A stretch of 64,000 bases of DNA from Legionella bozemanae (GCF_001648595.1 NZ_LBAW01000003.1:1-64000), one strand, 5' to 3'. Positions 53,780 to 63,525 are shown, counted from the stretch's first letter. The notes: generated by a model from the letters alone, not told the origin. Made by a program: numbers and translations.

Positions 53780-55096
53780 TTATAATGTCTTGAGCCCTTC
53801 CTCAATGATAGAAAGTCCAATTTCCAAATCGTTTACCTCAGTAGAAAGCGGCATGAGGAGACGGATTACATTTCCGTATCCTCCGCAACTAAGAATTACC
53901 AGTCCATGCTCTAAACAAAATCGTGTTAACCTGTCCGCCGCTTCTTTATTTGGTGCCTTTGTGCTTTTATCCTCCACAAGTTCGAGCGCCTGCATCGCAC
54001 CCAACCCCCGAACATCGCCTACTATTTTATATTTTTCTTTAAATCCAGAAAGCCTGGAATGAAGTACTTTTGCAAGATGAGTGACATGTTGCAAAAGCCC
54101 TTCTTCTTCAAAGATTTTGAATACTTCAAGAGCTGCGGCACAACTTAGTGGATTTCCTCCAAAGGTTCCGCCCAACCCGCCCACCATTGCAGCATCCATC
54201 ATTTCAGCTTTTCCTGTGACAGCAGCGATCACTGTTCCGCCACCCAGTCCCTTTGCTGATACAGTAAGGTCAGGATCCACTCCCATTGTCTTCATCGCAA
54301 ATAGATTTCCAGTACGTCCAAAACCAGATTGAATTTCATCTGCAATGAAAACAATTTTGTTTGCCGTACAAAACTCACGAAGTTTTTGTAAAAATGGAAC
54401 TGGAAATTGTATGAATCCCCCTTCCCCTAACACGGGTTCTAAAATCACTGCAGCGGTATTTTCAACACCTACGCGAAAATTAACCAGTTCAGAAAAATCA
54501 TTAAAACACTCTTCGACACAATTTTTTCCCTGCCAACGATACTCATACGGAATGGCAGCACGATGAACTTCTGCAAGAAATGGACCAAATCCATGCTTGT
54601 AGGGTTTATTCTTTGCTGTAAGTGCCATGGCCATGTAAGTGCGGCCATGGTACGCATGATCAAAACAAATCACTGCTTGTTTTCCGGTATAGGCACGAGC
54701 AATTTTAATCGCATTTTCTACAGCTTCAGCTCCTGAATTCAACAGGATTGATTTTTTTTCGAAATGTCCAGGTGTGAGATCATTTAATTTTTCACACACG
54801 TTGATATAGCCTTCATAGGGAAGAATATTAAAACTCGTGTGCATGAATTTTTCAGCCTGAGCCTTGATTGCATTGACTACTGCATCGGGACAGTGCCCTG
54901 TATTTACCACTCCAATTCCAGATGAAAAATCCAAAAATACATTTCCATCTACATCCTCTACAAACGAACCTTTTGCCCGCTCCACAAAGATGGGTGTAGC
55001 GTGAAAGGGACCGCGAGCAACATGTTTATAACGCCGCTCCATCAATACTTTTGATTTTGGTCCTGGTATTTGCGTTTTAATATGTATTTGATTCAT
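53780..55096 (-). CDS. gabT: 4-aminobutyrate-type class III aminotransferase
   Basis: 438 residues. PLP class III motifs: the N-terminal FSSGIGVVNTGH, the pocket loop NSGAEAVENAIKIAR, AYHGRTYMAMAL, EPVLGEGG, FIADEIQSGFGRTG (Asp-Glu-x-Q) and the lysine region TVSAKGLGGGTVIAAV, where the internal aldimine Lys is K in SAKGLGGG. Matches GabT, which converts GABA plus 2-oxoglutarate to succinate semialdehyde. Start at 55096 overlaps the dehydrogenase stop (TAATG). Its partners suggest polyamine-derived amino groups. Confidence 0.87.
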   Translation of the reverse strand: MNQIHIKTQIPGPKSKVLMERRYKHVARGPFHATPIFVERAKGSFVEDVDGNVFLDFSSGIGVVNTGHCPDAVVNAIKAQAEKFMHTSFNILPYEGYINVCEKLNDLTPGHFEKKSILLNSGAEAVENAIKIARAYTGKQAVICFDHAYHGRTYMAMALTAKNKPYKHGFGPFLAEVHRAAIPYEYRWQGKNCVEECFNDFSELVNFRVGVENTAAVILEPVLGEGGFIQFPVPFLQKLREFCTANKIVFIADEIQSGFGRTGNLFAMKTMGVDPDLTVSAKGLGGGTVIAAVTGKAEMMDAAMVGGLGGTFGGNPLSCAAALEVFKIFEEEGLLQHVTHLAKVLHSRLSGFKEKYKIVGDVRGLGAMQALELVEDKSTKAPNKEAADRLTRFCLEHGLVILSCGGYGNVIRLLMPLSTEVNDLEIGLSIIEEGLKTL

Positions 55097-56562
55097 TAGT
55101 ACCATCCAATTGGTGTGTCATCCAGATTAATATTCACTTGCTTGATTTCAAGATAGCTTTCGATTCCATACAAACCTAACTCACGACCAGCTCCACTTTG
55201 TTTGTAGCCCCCCCAAGGCATTTCATTATGAGTTGGATGGTAATGGTTTACCCAAAGAATACCGGCACGAATTTGCGAGGTCACTCGATGAGCACGAGTA
55301 AGGTCCTTAGTCCACACAGCGGCTGCCAAACCATAATCGGTATCGTTTGCAATTTGAATTGCTTCTTCTTCCGTATCAAAAGGAATGACTGCGAGTACCG
55401 GACCAAAAATTTCTTCTCGAGCGATGCGCATTGTGGGCTTCACCTCATCAAAAATAGTTGGCTCCAAAAAATTTCCTTTTGCAAAAACTTCACCTGTAGG
55501 GCGTTTCCCGCCACAGATCAATTTTGCACCTTCATCAATCCCTATCTTGATGTAATGTTCTACTTTGTCGCGGTGCGCACTTGAAACCAATGGACCCATT
55601 TTTACTCCATCGTCCAAGCCATGGCCTAGCTTGATATTTGGAATTTTTTTCAACATTCCTTCCACGATTTTTTCGTGAATAGAGCGCTCAACTATCAAGC
55701 GGGAGCCAGAAGAACATACCTCGCCTTGATTGGCAAAAGCGCCAAAAAGAGCACCGTCAATTGCCATCTCCAGATCGCAGTCTGCAAATACAATATTTGG
55801 ATTTTTTCCACCAAGTTCTAATGATATTCGCTTCAAATTTCCCGTAGCGGCTTGCATTATTTTTTTGCCGGTAACAGTTCCACCAGTGAAGGCAACTTTA
55901 TCCACCATCGAATTAGTGGATAATTCTTCACCTACTTCCATCCCGGGACCAGTAATGAGATTCACGACACCTGCTGGAAATCCACATTGATCAATCAGTT
56001 TGAATAACTCAAGCGCAGTTATTGGTGTCAATTCTGAAGGTTTTAATATGACGGTATTGCCTGCTGCAAGTGCGGGAGCAAGTTTCCAAGCGGCCATAAG
56101 TAGTGGGAAATTCCAGGGAATAATTTGTCCGCACACACCGATAGGCTCGCGTACCACATAACTAAAAGAGTTCGCCGGAACTGACATCGTTTCGCCATGA
56201 ATTTTAGTAGCGAGACCTGCGTAAAACTCAAAACAATTGGCGGCATCGGTCACATCATACTCTGCTTCTGCCAAAGGTTTTCCACAGTTTCGCGTTTCCA
56301 GCTCTGCTAACATTTTGGCATTGGCGCGAATTAAATCAGCAACTTTGAATAATAGTTTACTTCGATCAAGCGCTGATGTTTTTCTCCAATCACCTTCATC
56401 GAAAGCTTTGCGTGCCGCTTTGATTGCGAGCATAACATCTTCTTTGGTACTTTCTGGAACTGTTGCAAGCAATTGGCCATTACCGGGATCAATAATATCG
56501 CGAGTGCCCCCGTTTTGGGCTAAAGTAAATTTTCCATCAATATACATTTCATAACGTTTCAT
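55096..56562 (-). CDS. NAD(P)-dependent aldehyde dehydrogenase (betaine-/aminobutyraldehyde type)
   Basis: 488 residues. Full ALDH core: IIPWNFPLLMAAWKLAPALAAG, KPSELTP, FTGGTVTGKKIM, catalytic Glu in LELGGKNPN, and the nucleophile Cys in NQGEVCSSGSR, then EEIFGPVL and MPWGGYKQSGAGRELG at the end. Overall it resembles betaine-aldehyde and 4-aminobutyraldehyde dehydrogenases. It oxidises an amino-aldehyde to an acid such as GABA, the substrate of the co-encoded aminotransferase. First gene of that pair; divergent from homospermidine synthase across a palindromic control region. Confidence 0.87.
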   Translation of the reverse strand: MKRYEMYIDGKFTLAQNGGTRDIIDPGNGQLLATVPESTKEDVMLAIKAARKAFDEGDWRKTSALDRSKLLFKVADLIRANAKMLAELETRNCGKPLAEAEYDVTDAANCFEFYAGLATKIHGETMSVPANSFSYVVREPIGVCGQIIPWNFPLLMAAWKLAPALAAGNTVILKPSELTPITALELFKLIDQCGFPAGVVNLITGPGMEVGEELSTNSMVDKVAFTGGTVTGKKIMQAATGNLKRISLELGGKNPNIVFADCDLEMAIDGALFGAFANQGEVCSSGSRLIVERSIHEKIVEGMLKKIPNIKLGHGLDDGVKMGPLVSSAHRDKVEHYIKIGIDEGAKLICGGKRPTGEVFAKGNFLEPTIFDEVKPTMRIAREEIFGPVLAVIPFDTEEEAIQIANDTDYGLAAAVWTKDLTRAHRVTSQIRAGILWVNHYHPTHNEMPWGGYKQSGAGRELGLYGIESYLEIKQVNINLDDTPIGWY

Positions 56563-56680
56563 TTATTAAATCCCTTTTTATTGAGTGTACTAAGTTTATT
56601 ATAACTCCGACTTCGCTCTCCTGATTATTTTCAAGCAACGAAAATATTAAGTTAAAATTTTAAAATCAGATTATTTTTGT

Positions 56681-56711
56681 GAGCTATACTAAAAATATAG
56701 TGGGGTAGCTC
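56681..56711. promoter_or_regulatory. Nested palindrome between divergent genes
   Basis: GAGCTA at 56681 pairs with TAGCTC at 56706-56711, enclosing an inner palindrome CTATA-CTAAAAA-TATAG (56684-56700). It lies 59 bp before the homospermidine synthase start and 119 bp before the aldehyde dehydrogenase start. It could be the shared operator for both directions; the TATACT also fits a -10 box. Confidence 0.45.
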
Positions 56712-56769
56712 AATTTATACCTCTATTTCAAATAATTACAAATAGATGCTTCTATTTGAGGGGTACTTT

Positions 56770-58179
56770 ATGGATCAATCTACGGCTCAAATAGTGTTTA
56801 AAAATAAAATTCTCATTCTTGGATTCGGCAGCATTGGCCAAGCAATATTACCTCTTTTATTCCAATATTTTAAATTAGATCCATCGCAAATCCACATCCT
56901 GTCAAAACATAATCTTGGAGCAGATGTGGCAAACAATTATGGCGTCTCATTCAAAGAATGTGCGGTTAAAGAAAATAATTACCAAGAACTATTGTCCTCT
57001 ATTCTTAAACCTGGAGATTTTTTGCTAAATTTATCCGTAGGAGTATCCACTATTGATTTAATAAAATATTGCCAGTTAAATAAAATATTATATTTGGATG
57101 CAGCCGCTGAGCCTTGGGAAGAACGCTGTAGCGATGAGAATCAACTCTTTTCTAATTATGCGTTACGTGATGCTACATTACAACATAAAAAACAGGGTCC
57201 TACCGCAGTTTTAACCCATGGAGCGAATCCTGGATTGGTATCTCACTTTCTGAAACAAGCCTTATGGAATGTGGCAAAAGATAATGAGTGGGAAGGTGAA
57301 CTACCGCAAAAATCTGTGGAATGGGCACAATTGGCCCATGATCTTGATATCAAAACCATACATATTTCTGAACATGATACGCAAATTACTTCTCAAAATA
57401 AAAAACCGGATGAATTTATCAATACATGGTCAGTGGATGCCTTAATTTCTGAGGCGCTTCGACCTGCTGAACTAGGCTGGGGCAGCCATGAACGTCACTG
57501 GCCTCGTGATGCAAATCATTACAACTTTGGCTCAAATTGTGGCATATATCTTAGTCGGCCAGGAGCAGAGACCCAAGTCCGTACCTGGACCCCTAACTCT
57601 GGCCCTATTAATGGTTTGTTAATTACTCATGCTGAATCTTTATCTATTGCAGAATATTTAACTTTAAAAAAAGATAATAAAGTGTATTACCGACCAACAG
57701 TTCATTATGCTTATCATCCATGCCCTGATGCTATTTTATCTTTAAAAGAACTCGTGCAAAGAAAATACATCCCTCAAAAAGAAAAACGAATTATTTTAAA
57801 TGAAATTGTTGATGGCACCGATGAACTCGGAGTTTTATTAATGGGAAATAAAAAAGGAGCTTATTGGTATGGTTCTAATCTGTCCATCCATGAAGCGCGA
57901 AAATTAGTTAAGCATAATAATGCGACAAGCTTACAAGTTGCCGCTGGAGTTTTATCAGGTGTGATCTGGGCTATTAAAAATCCAGAACGTGGGATTATAG
58001 AACCTGAAGATATGGACCATGAGTATATTTTGAGTTTAGCCAATCCTTATCTTGGTAAAGTCGCCGGCTATTATACCGATTGGACGCCTCTACAGGGCAG
58101 AGACACTTCAAATGATAAAAATATTGATCAAAGTGACCCTTGGCAGTTTATTAATATTCGAATTGATGAAGCTGGATAG
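56770..58179 (+). CDS. hss: Homospermidine synthase
   Basis: 469 residues. Rossmann start ILILGFGSIGQAILPLL, then the family's YLDAAAEPWEER, TAVLTHGANPGLVSHFLKQAL, NTWSVDALISEAL, GSHERHWP and PRDANHY/RPTVHYAYHPCPDAI segments, all of the bacterial NAD-dependent enzyme that condenses putrescine (or spermidine) with a second putrescine-derived moiety to give sym-homospermidine. GAGGGG is 7 bases before the ATG at 56770; an upstream frame start 8 codons earlier overlaps it. Divergent from a likely putrescine/aldehyde catabolic pair. Confidence 0.93.
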   Translation: MDQSTAQIVFKNKILILGFGSIGQAILPLLFQYFKLDPSQIHILSKHNLGADVANNYGVSFKECAVKENNYQELLSSILKPGDFLLNLSVGVSTIDLIKYCQLNKILYLDAAAEPWEERCSDENQLFSNYALRDATLQHKKQGPTAVLTHGANPGLVSHFLKQALWNVAKDNEWEGELPQKSVEWAQLAHDLDIKTIHISEHDTQITSQNKKPDEFINTWSVDALISEALRPAELGWGSHERHWPRDANHYNFGSNCGIYLSRPGAETQVRTWTPNSGPINGLLITHAESLSIAEYLTLKKDNKVYYRPTVHYAYHPCPDAILSLKELVQRKYIPQKEKRIILNEIVDGTDELGVLLMGNKKGAYWYGSNLSIHEARKLVKHNNATSLQVAAGVLSGVIWAIKNPERGIIEPEDMDHEYILSLANPYLGKVAGYYTDWTPLQGRDTSNDKNIDQSDPWQFINIRIDEAG

Positions 58180-58316
58180 AAAATCTTTAAGAAATTAGGG
58201 CAGGTCTTTCTTTTTCCCTGGAGGATAAAGAAAAGCCCTGGTTCCGTTGGCACTGCAAGATGAAATGATTGTCTTATAGGCTTCTTTGCAAAATTACTTT
58301 TTTATTGTTATTACAC

Positions 58317-59093
58317 TTAGCTACTCCCATTGAGCATCGCCTTTCCTAACCAGAAAAAACATACATCATGTGTCATTTTTTCTGAAGTTTTTGCTAAAAT
58401 CCAAGACTCAACTTCCTGCCAAATATCACCATTCATATCTTTTTTGTCTCGTTGTAGAAAAAAGGCAATAAGCCATTTCATCTCCATACTGCCTTGATGG
58501 GGTAGGAGGATGGATGTTGTTTTAACTTCTTTCTCAAAGGGTATATTTAGGCTAAGTAGTGCTGACTCTATATCATCTGCAGTATAAAATTGCTCATTTT
58601 GATTTCCTATATAATGCTTGAAATGTGATTGAATTTCATAAATTCCACGATGCCCTCTTAATACAATTAAACCTGACTCTCCAGCATCTGCTATTTTCCT
58701 AACGATATAAAGTAAATCCAAACACCAATAAAGACATTGGGAGGCGATAACCCAATTGAAATACTCATTACCTGAATTTTCTAAAAAATAGCGTTCAGCA
58801 GTTCCAGAAAAGGTGTTCGTTTGAATGGGAATAGTAAATTGATTTTTGGAATATTCTAATAACGCATCTACACTTGGTTCTACACCGGTTATAGCGACTT
58901 TTGCAGGCATTCTACTGCCGTAAGCATCAATTATTTTTTTAATTAATGTGCCGTCATGGCAACCTAAATCCAAAATATTGAGCTCCTGTGAAGGAGGAGA
59001 AAAGCGAGTACTCATTAAGTCAATAAGTATGGATTTTTCACTCGCTTTAGCGAAATAGGTTTTGAAAAACTCACTGCTATCATACATAGACAT
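58317..59093 (-). CDS. SAM-dependent methyltransferase
   Basis: 258 residues. Class I SAM motif ILDLGCHDGTLIKKII at residues about 40-54, VAITGVEPSVDALLEY (acidic residue after strand 2), and a strand-4 region WVIASQCLYW. The remainder resembles the histamine/small-molecule methyltransferase type of lid. AAGG of the ribosome site overlaps the upstream stop. Last gene in a three-gene operon with a DUF296 protein and a PhyH-family dioxygenase, 9 bp after the latter. Substrate unknown. Confidence 0.8.
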   Translation of the reverse strand: MSMYDSSEFFKTYFAKASEKSILIDLMSTRFSPPSQELNILDLGCHDGTLIKKIIDAYGSRMPAKVAITGVEPSVDALLEYSKNQFTIPIQTNTFSGTAERYFLENSGNEYFNWVIASQCLYWCLDLLYIVRKIADAGESGLIVLRGHRGIYEIQSHFKHYIGNQNEQFYTADDIESALLSLNIPFEKEVKTTSILLPHQGSMEMKWLIAFFLQRDKKDMNGDIWQEVESWILAKTSEKMTHDVCFFWLGKAMLNGSS

Positions 59094-59102
59094 TTTTAGT
59101 CC

Positions 59103-60047
59103 TTATCCGTGAGGTCCATATAAATAAACATGATTTGGAGACTGTAACCAATTGCTCTTGGGATAATTCACTCCCAACGTTTCAATGAATTGAAAAGATA
59201 AAGCTTTACGTGAGTAGCTTGAATTATTTACTGGACTGCAATGAACAAAATTACCATGAAATAATAATGCATCCCCAGCCTTGACTTCCAAGGGCGTATA
59301 ACAATAATTTTCAGTGGTAAAATCAGGAATATAGACTTCATTGAGCGGAGCAAATTGTCTGGTTTTAAGTTGATGATTTACCCGTGAAACCCACTTTAAG
59401 GGCCAACGGTTGCTGCCCATAATTCCATACATGCACGCATTTTCTATGCATGCATCTTCTAAAGCTAACCATAAAACTACTACTGAAGTAGGCTCAGTAT
59501 AAGCAAAAGTTGATTCTTGATGCGGCCTAACCTCACTGCCTAAACCATGAGGGTACTTAGGAATATAAACGCTCAAATGACAAATTGGCCGTCTAAATCC
59601 TATACCTTTAAAAATCAACCTAAGCATGGGATTTTTGTAAACTGTTTGTTGCATCATTGAATATTTTTCTATGAGATGCATACCATGCCCAATTCTATTA
59701 ATTACTCTTACGCTGTCTATCACCTCGTAAAATACATGTCCTTTGTGACTGGAGGATTGAAAATAAGGTTCAGTGACATAATCTTTTGGTTCTGATTCTG
59801 GTTTCAAAGGATTTTTAGAATAAAAGCAAACGATTTCATTATTCCAGTTTTGCGCAATATCTAATTCGGCATCATGCTGTATGATTGCAATTTCATTTAA
59901 TAAGTCAGTGAGCTCTACCTGATTAATGTACTCTTTAAGAACAATAATGCCATTTTGGTTATAACTGTAGATTGCCTGGTTTAAATGGGATTGAAGATCA
60001 CAAAAATTGTACTCTTTTAATGCATTTGAATTGGTAATCATTTTCAT
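59103..60047 (-). CDS. PhyH-family Fe(II)/2-oxoglutarate dioxygenase
   Basis: 314 residues. The facial triad is visible as HQE (His176, Glu178, in RPHQESTFAYTEPTS) and His269 (LLFHGNFVHCSPVN), followed by Arg280 (SYSRKALSFQF) for 2-oxoglutarate binding. Such enzymes hydroxylate fatty acyl chains or small metabolites. It overlaps the DUF296 gene by 4 bp (ATGA), showing translational coupling, and precedes the methyltransferase by 9 bp. The pathway is unknown. Confidence 0.82.
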   Translation of the reverse strand: MKMITNSNALKEYNFCDLQSHLNQAIYSYNQNGIIVLKEYINQVELTDLLNEIAIIQHDAELDIAQNWNNEIVCFYSKNPLKPESEPKDYVTEPYFQSSSHKGHVFYEVIDSVRVINRIGHGMHLIEKYSMMQQTVYKNPMLRLIFKGIGFRRPICHLSVYIPKYPHGLGSEVRPHQESTFAYTEPTSVVVLWLALEDACIENACMYGIMGSNRWPLKWVSRVNHQLKTRQFAPLNEVYIPDFTTENYCYTPLEVKAGDALLFHGNFVHCSPVNNSSYSRKALSFQFIETLGVNYPKSNWLQSPNHVYLYGPHG

Positions 60048-60490
60048 CTTTCACCTCTATTTGAAAGCACTTCAAACGGGCATATCACTTTTATGTCCAA
60101 ATCAGGATGTTTTTTGCGCTTTATGGTGTAATTTAGAGGGATAATGGCAATCTCTGTGGATGCACCAGCTTCTGCACTAATGAGATGACCACCAAAAATT
60201 TGGAAATTAGCATCACCTATGGCGGCATGAATGTGTACAAACAAGCCCTCATCAGCTAAGGCCACATTGCCAGTCAAGGAAGCAATTTCATAGGTTCCCT
60301 GAAACAACCTCTTGGTATGTTGTTGCGTATCACGATGATAAAAACCCATAGTGATATTGGATAAAGCACCAATACCTGTAAAAATTGCGGATTTTAAATT
60401 AATAGAATATGTATAATGGATTATGCTTTGAAATAGGTTTTCGCCTTCTTTTAGGCTTAAGATAAAAGGAGAACTTTCGGATTGATGCAC
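60044..60490 (-). CDS. PPC/DUF296 domain protein
   Basis: 148 residues. Core fold pattern: GENLFQSIIHYTYSINLKSA, then FTGIGALSNITMGFY, followed by GTYEIASLTGNVALADEGLF and VHIHAAIGDANFQIFGGHLI. This is the trimeric PPC/DUF296 domain of plant AT-hook proteins and bacterial standalone proteins. The His pair in VHIHAAIGD may bind metal. Start is a GTG at 60490 with GGAG 9 bases upstream. It is the first gene of an operon with a PhyH dioxygenase and a methyltransferase; it may be a regulator or a small-molecule enzyme. Confidence 0.8.
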   Translation of the reverse strand: MHQSESSPFILSLKEGENLFQSIIHYTYSINLKSAIFTGIGALSNITMGFYHRDTQQHTKRLFQGTYEIASLTGNVALADEGLFVHIHAAIGDANFQIFGGHLISAEAGASTEIAIIPLNYTIKRKKHPDLDIKVICPFEVLSNRGER

Positions 60491-60787
60491 AATAATGGCT
60501 CCTATTGAGTTAACAATAAAGAGCCATCACCAAAAATCTAAAGATGTGCTCGATCAGGATGGCTTAAAGAGTACCGAACACTAACGATTTTCTTAACTTA
60601 AATTAAATCAAATTCTAATTTCTCATGTCAAGCTACTGTAACCCTAACATCAGAGACCAGCTTTTCCTTTTAGGATAAAAAAAAGACCAGCCCCTTTGCA
60701 TACTTTAGAACATAAAATCCAATATTCATTCTATTTGCCTTGTAATTGCTCTATACTCCAGTTATATGTAGCAATTGATATTTGATT

Positions 60788-62749
60788 ATGCCAAAAAATC
60801 CAGCTTCTGAATTTTTGCTTGCAATGGAAGTTGATCCATTAGAACAGCCACGCCGTTTGCCTCCTAAGTTAAACGCAGAATTTCGTACCGCTTCTGAATA
60901 TTTTAGAAACAATCCAGATGTTTTTAAATTAGCAAGAACAGATAAAACAAAATTCCAAGAAAGATACGTTGTTAAACATGGAGTGCGAGCAAAACTTCCT
61001 GATACACACCATAGTTTTTTTAATTTTAATGGTAAATTAGTCTGTACTTTACCTGGAGCAGAAGGAACTATAGGTTCAGGTAATTATGGCAAGGGATGTC
61101 TAGCAATGGACGAATATGGACATGTTTTTTTAATGAAAGTCGAGAAAAAAGCTGTTCTTCAGAGGCGCGCTAAACTTAAAGAATTTGGTGCAGACAATCT
61201 ACAAGACTCAATGAAGGAAGAAATAGCGATTGGGAAGGATGTTGGGCTCATCGTTGCCTCAAGGCAAAAGGGAGGAAATAGTAAGGAATACGATGCACCA
61301 GGTTATTCCGAATACATTCCAGAACAAACCTATGTATTAATGCGATTTGGTGGGGATAGTGTCAAGCAAAAAATCAAAAGCCCAGATTTAACTCCAGAGC
61401 AAAGAGTGGATATAGCGATCCAGGCAGCTTGGCAATGTCATTTATTGCATCAAGGTTATTTATCGAGATCTGGTGTTCCATACGTACATGGTGATTTAAA
61501 ACCCGATCAGCTCGTCGTTAATGCTCAAAATCAATTATCCTTGGTCGATTTTGGTTGTGCCAATAACAGATTAGAGGAAAAGCATGGAAATGATTCCGGT
61601 TCCTTTGACTATTTATCACTATCATGTAAAAACTATACACGAAAAGAAGTAGATCATTTTGCCCTGCTTAGAACAATTTATATGCCTGGGATCTTTAAGG
61701 ACAAAATGGGAATGCCAAAAAAAAGAGAAGAAACATTTAAGTCAGATAATGTTTCTATATTAGACGATGGAAGTATTGAACAATATGGCCTTAGAAAATG
61801 GTTTGATACGTCCAATGGTGAATTACCTATAGACAGCAGCCCTGCACAAGTAGCATTTTTATTAATTTTAACTCAGCGTCAATGCCAACATCTTTTTGAT
61901 CGCTATAAGAATAACCAAGAAGTAATTTCTGCTTTAAATATTGTCTACCAGTCCGGATACATTGCTAATCAAGAACTTAATGTTGAGTCATTTTTAACTA
62001 ATGAGATGGCAATAAACTGCTTGGCGAAGCTTACGCCAATCATGCATTTAATGGATAAGGACGCTCAATTAAAGCTTGTTGAGCAAATTCTGAGTTCAAA
62101 TCTTAATTTAAATACATCAGAGCAACATCCATTATTAACTTATTTGCAATTTGACTCTCAAACACGGCATTCAATTACCCCAGTTATAAGCATTGCAATT
62201 AAAAATGATGTTGACCTTAATGAGGTTCTTGAAAATATTGAATTTATAAAAGCGATATCTCCTCTTATTCGTGATAACCCCAAAACTATTATTTTTGGAC
62301 CTGGGGAAAATATAGTGGAGCGATTATGTCATGAATATAAGGAGGAACTTGGCAAGAATCTTCCTCTGTTTTTCGCCACTAAAAAATCTCTAGGCCCAGA
62401 AAAATTTAAAGAAATTTTTAAAACTCGGGACGTGATGGAGGCATTAAAATATGAGGTTCAGGAACATAAAGCCAAATATTCTAAGAAAGGAATAGGATTT
62501 TTTGGGCGAAAAAACAATGATGGTATAAATAAATTAAATCGATTAGATTGTAGTGACGAAAATACATATGGTAAGTTTGCACATAAGATTGAAGGCATTA
62601 GTCCTGATGGTGCATTACCTTTTTTTCGTTCGCGCGATCCTGAAATTCAAAAATTTTATTGTATTGCCCATGTTCTCTTAAGTACCGTAGGGTGCATTAA
62701 AGAAAATGAGCAAATTATGAAAAAACAAAATAACTTACTCCAACTTTAA
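60788..62749 (+). CDS. Effector-like protein with eukaryotic-type kinase domain
   Basis: 653 residues. The kinase core is complete: glycine loop IGSGNYGKG (residues 95-103), Lys117 in FLMKVEK, catalytic loop VHGDLKPDQ (His234, Asp236, Lys238), and DFG at Asp254. The alpha-C Glu is probably Glu144 or 145. The C-terminal 350 residues are helical without a recognised domain and end in a charged tail. There is no signal peptide. Legionella translocates several such kinases (LegK group). The ribosome site is weak; the TTG two codons earlier is less likely than the ATG at 60788. The 297-bp gap upstream has no gene. Confidence 0.82.
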   Translation: MPKNPASEFLLAMEVDPLEQPRRLPPKLNAEFRTASEYFRNNPDVFKLARTDKTKFQERYVVKHGVRAKLPDTHHSFFNFNGKLVCTLPGAEGTIGSGNYGKGCLAMDEYGHVFLMKVEKKAVLQRRAKLKEFGADNLQDSMKEEIAIGKDVGLIVASRQKGGNSKEYDAPGYSEYIPEQTYVLMRFGGDSVKQKIKSPDLTPEQRVDIAIQAAWQCHLLHQGYLSRSGVPYVHGDLKPDQLVVNAQNQLSLVDFGCANNRLEEKHGNDSGSFDYLSLSCKNYTRKEVDHFALLRTIYMPGIFKDKMGMPKKREETFKSDNVSILDDGSIEQYGLRKWFDTSNGELPIDSSPAQVAFLLILTQRQCQHLFDRYKNNQEVISALNIVYQSGYIANQELNVESFLTNEMAINCLAKLTPIMHLMDKDAQLKLVEQILSSNLNLNTSEQHPLLTYLQFDSQTRHSITPVISIAIKNDVDLNEVLENIEFIKAISPLIRDNPKTIIFGPGENIVERLCHEYKEELGKNLPLFFATKKSLGPEKFKEIFKTRDVMEALKYEVQEHKAKYSKKGIGFFGRKNNDGINKLNRLDCSDENTYGKFAHKIEGISPDGALPFFRSRDPEIQKFYCIAHVLLSTVGCIKENEQIMKKQNNLLQL

Positions 62750-63004
62750 TTATTGAGCATAATTAGTAATTAAGTATAGGTCTTTTCTTTTCCCTATGGG
62801 ATCTCGTTTTGTAATACTCAATTTTTATGTAGCAATTTCACTCCGTTATTTCTGTAATTTAACTCCTATTTATGTTAAAAAATTCTTGCTGAGTTTTGAT
62901 TTATGGATTTTCAGCGAGCAATTATTTTTATTAACAGGAGTTACGTTCATCATTTGGTTGCCTCAGGATAACTAAGCTCTATTTAAAATAAAGGAGATGT
63001 TTAA

Positions 63005-63352
63005 ATGTCATTTAGCAAAGAAGAAATTAGTTCTAATAATTTTAGTTGGTCTAATTTTTTGAACTGGGGTACTGTATATAGAGGGTATAATGCAGGAGTT
63101 GCATTGCTCGTTACCTATCAATATTTGACCAATCCAGAAGCTTCATTTATTGAACATATTCCTGACATCCTTATTCATGCGGCAGAAGCAGTCATTCCGA
63201 ACCAATGGTCTCAAATTGCAATCGTTGCAAATGTTGGGCGTGCATCCCAAGCTGCCTATGGATTTTTCTCTGGAAACTCGACAATCCCTAGTGTCGCAAA
63301 CTTGGTCGATGTGGGGAATCATTTGTTAAATACAGCCCATAGATTGTCTTAA
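63005..63352 (+). CDS. Hypothetical protein
   Basis: 115 residues, with an excellent AAGGAG before the ATG. Sequence begins MSFSKEEISSNNFSWSNFLN and shows a mixed amphipathic/hydrophobic middle (VALLVTYQYLTNPEASF, IPDILIHAAEAVIPNQW) that might be membrane-associated. No family recognised. The 255-bp gap between it and the kinase gene is AT-rich with no gene seen. Confidence 0.6.
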   Translation: MSFSKEEISSNNFSWSNFLNWGTVYRGYNAGVALLVTYQYLTNPEASFIEHIPDILIHAAEAVIPNQWSQIAIVANVGRASQAAYGFFSGNSTIPSVANLVDVGNHLLNTAHRLS

Positions 63353-63410
63353 TCCCTATCTCTAGCGAATTGTTAAAAACATTGAGGGTAGGTCTTTCCC
63401 TTTCTCAGTA

Positions 63411-63444
63411 AGCATAATCTGGTTGCAAGCAGCCAGGTTATGCT
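63411..63444. terminator. Extended CTGGTTGC palindrome at a gene 3' end
   Basis: AGCATAATCTGGTTGC-AA- pairs with -GCAGCCAGGTTATGCT: a 16-bp stem with two mismatches that could be G-U pairs in RNA. It lies 58 bp after the stop at 63352. Extended arms differ from other copies but remain complementary. Confidence 0.6.
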
Positions 63445-63525
63445 TGCATGTGGGGATATCAAATGTATGAATACTTAAAAACTGGATATGAAAGGGTCTA
63501 TCTATGATCAATATTCTACACCACC

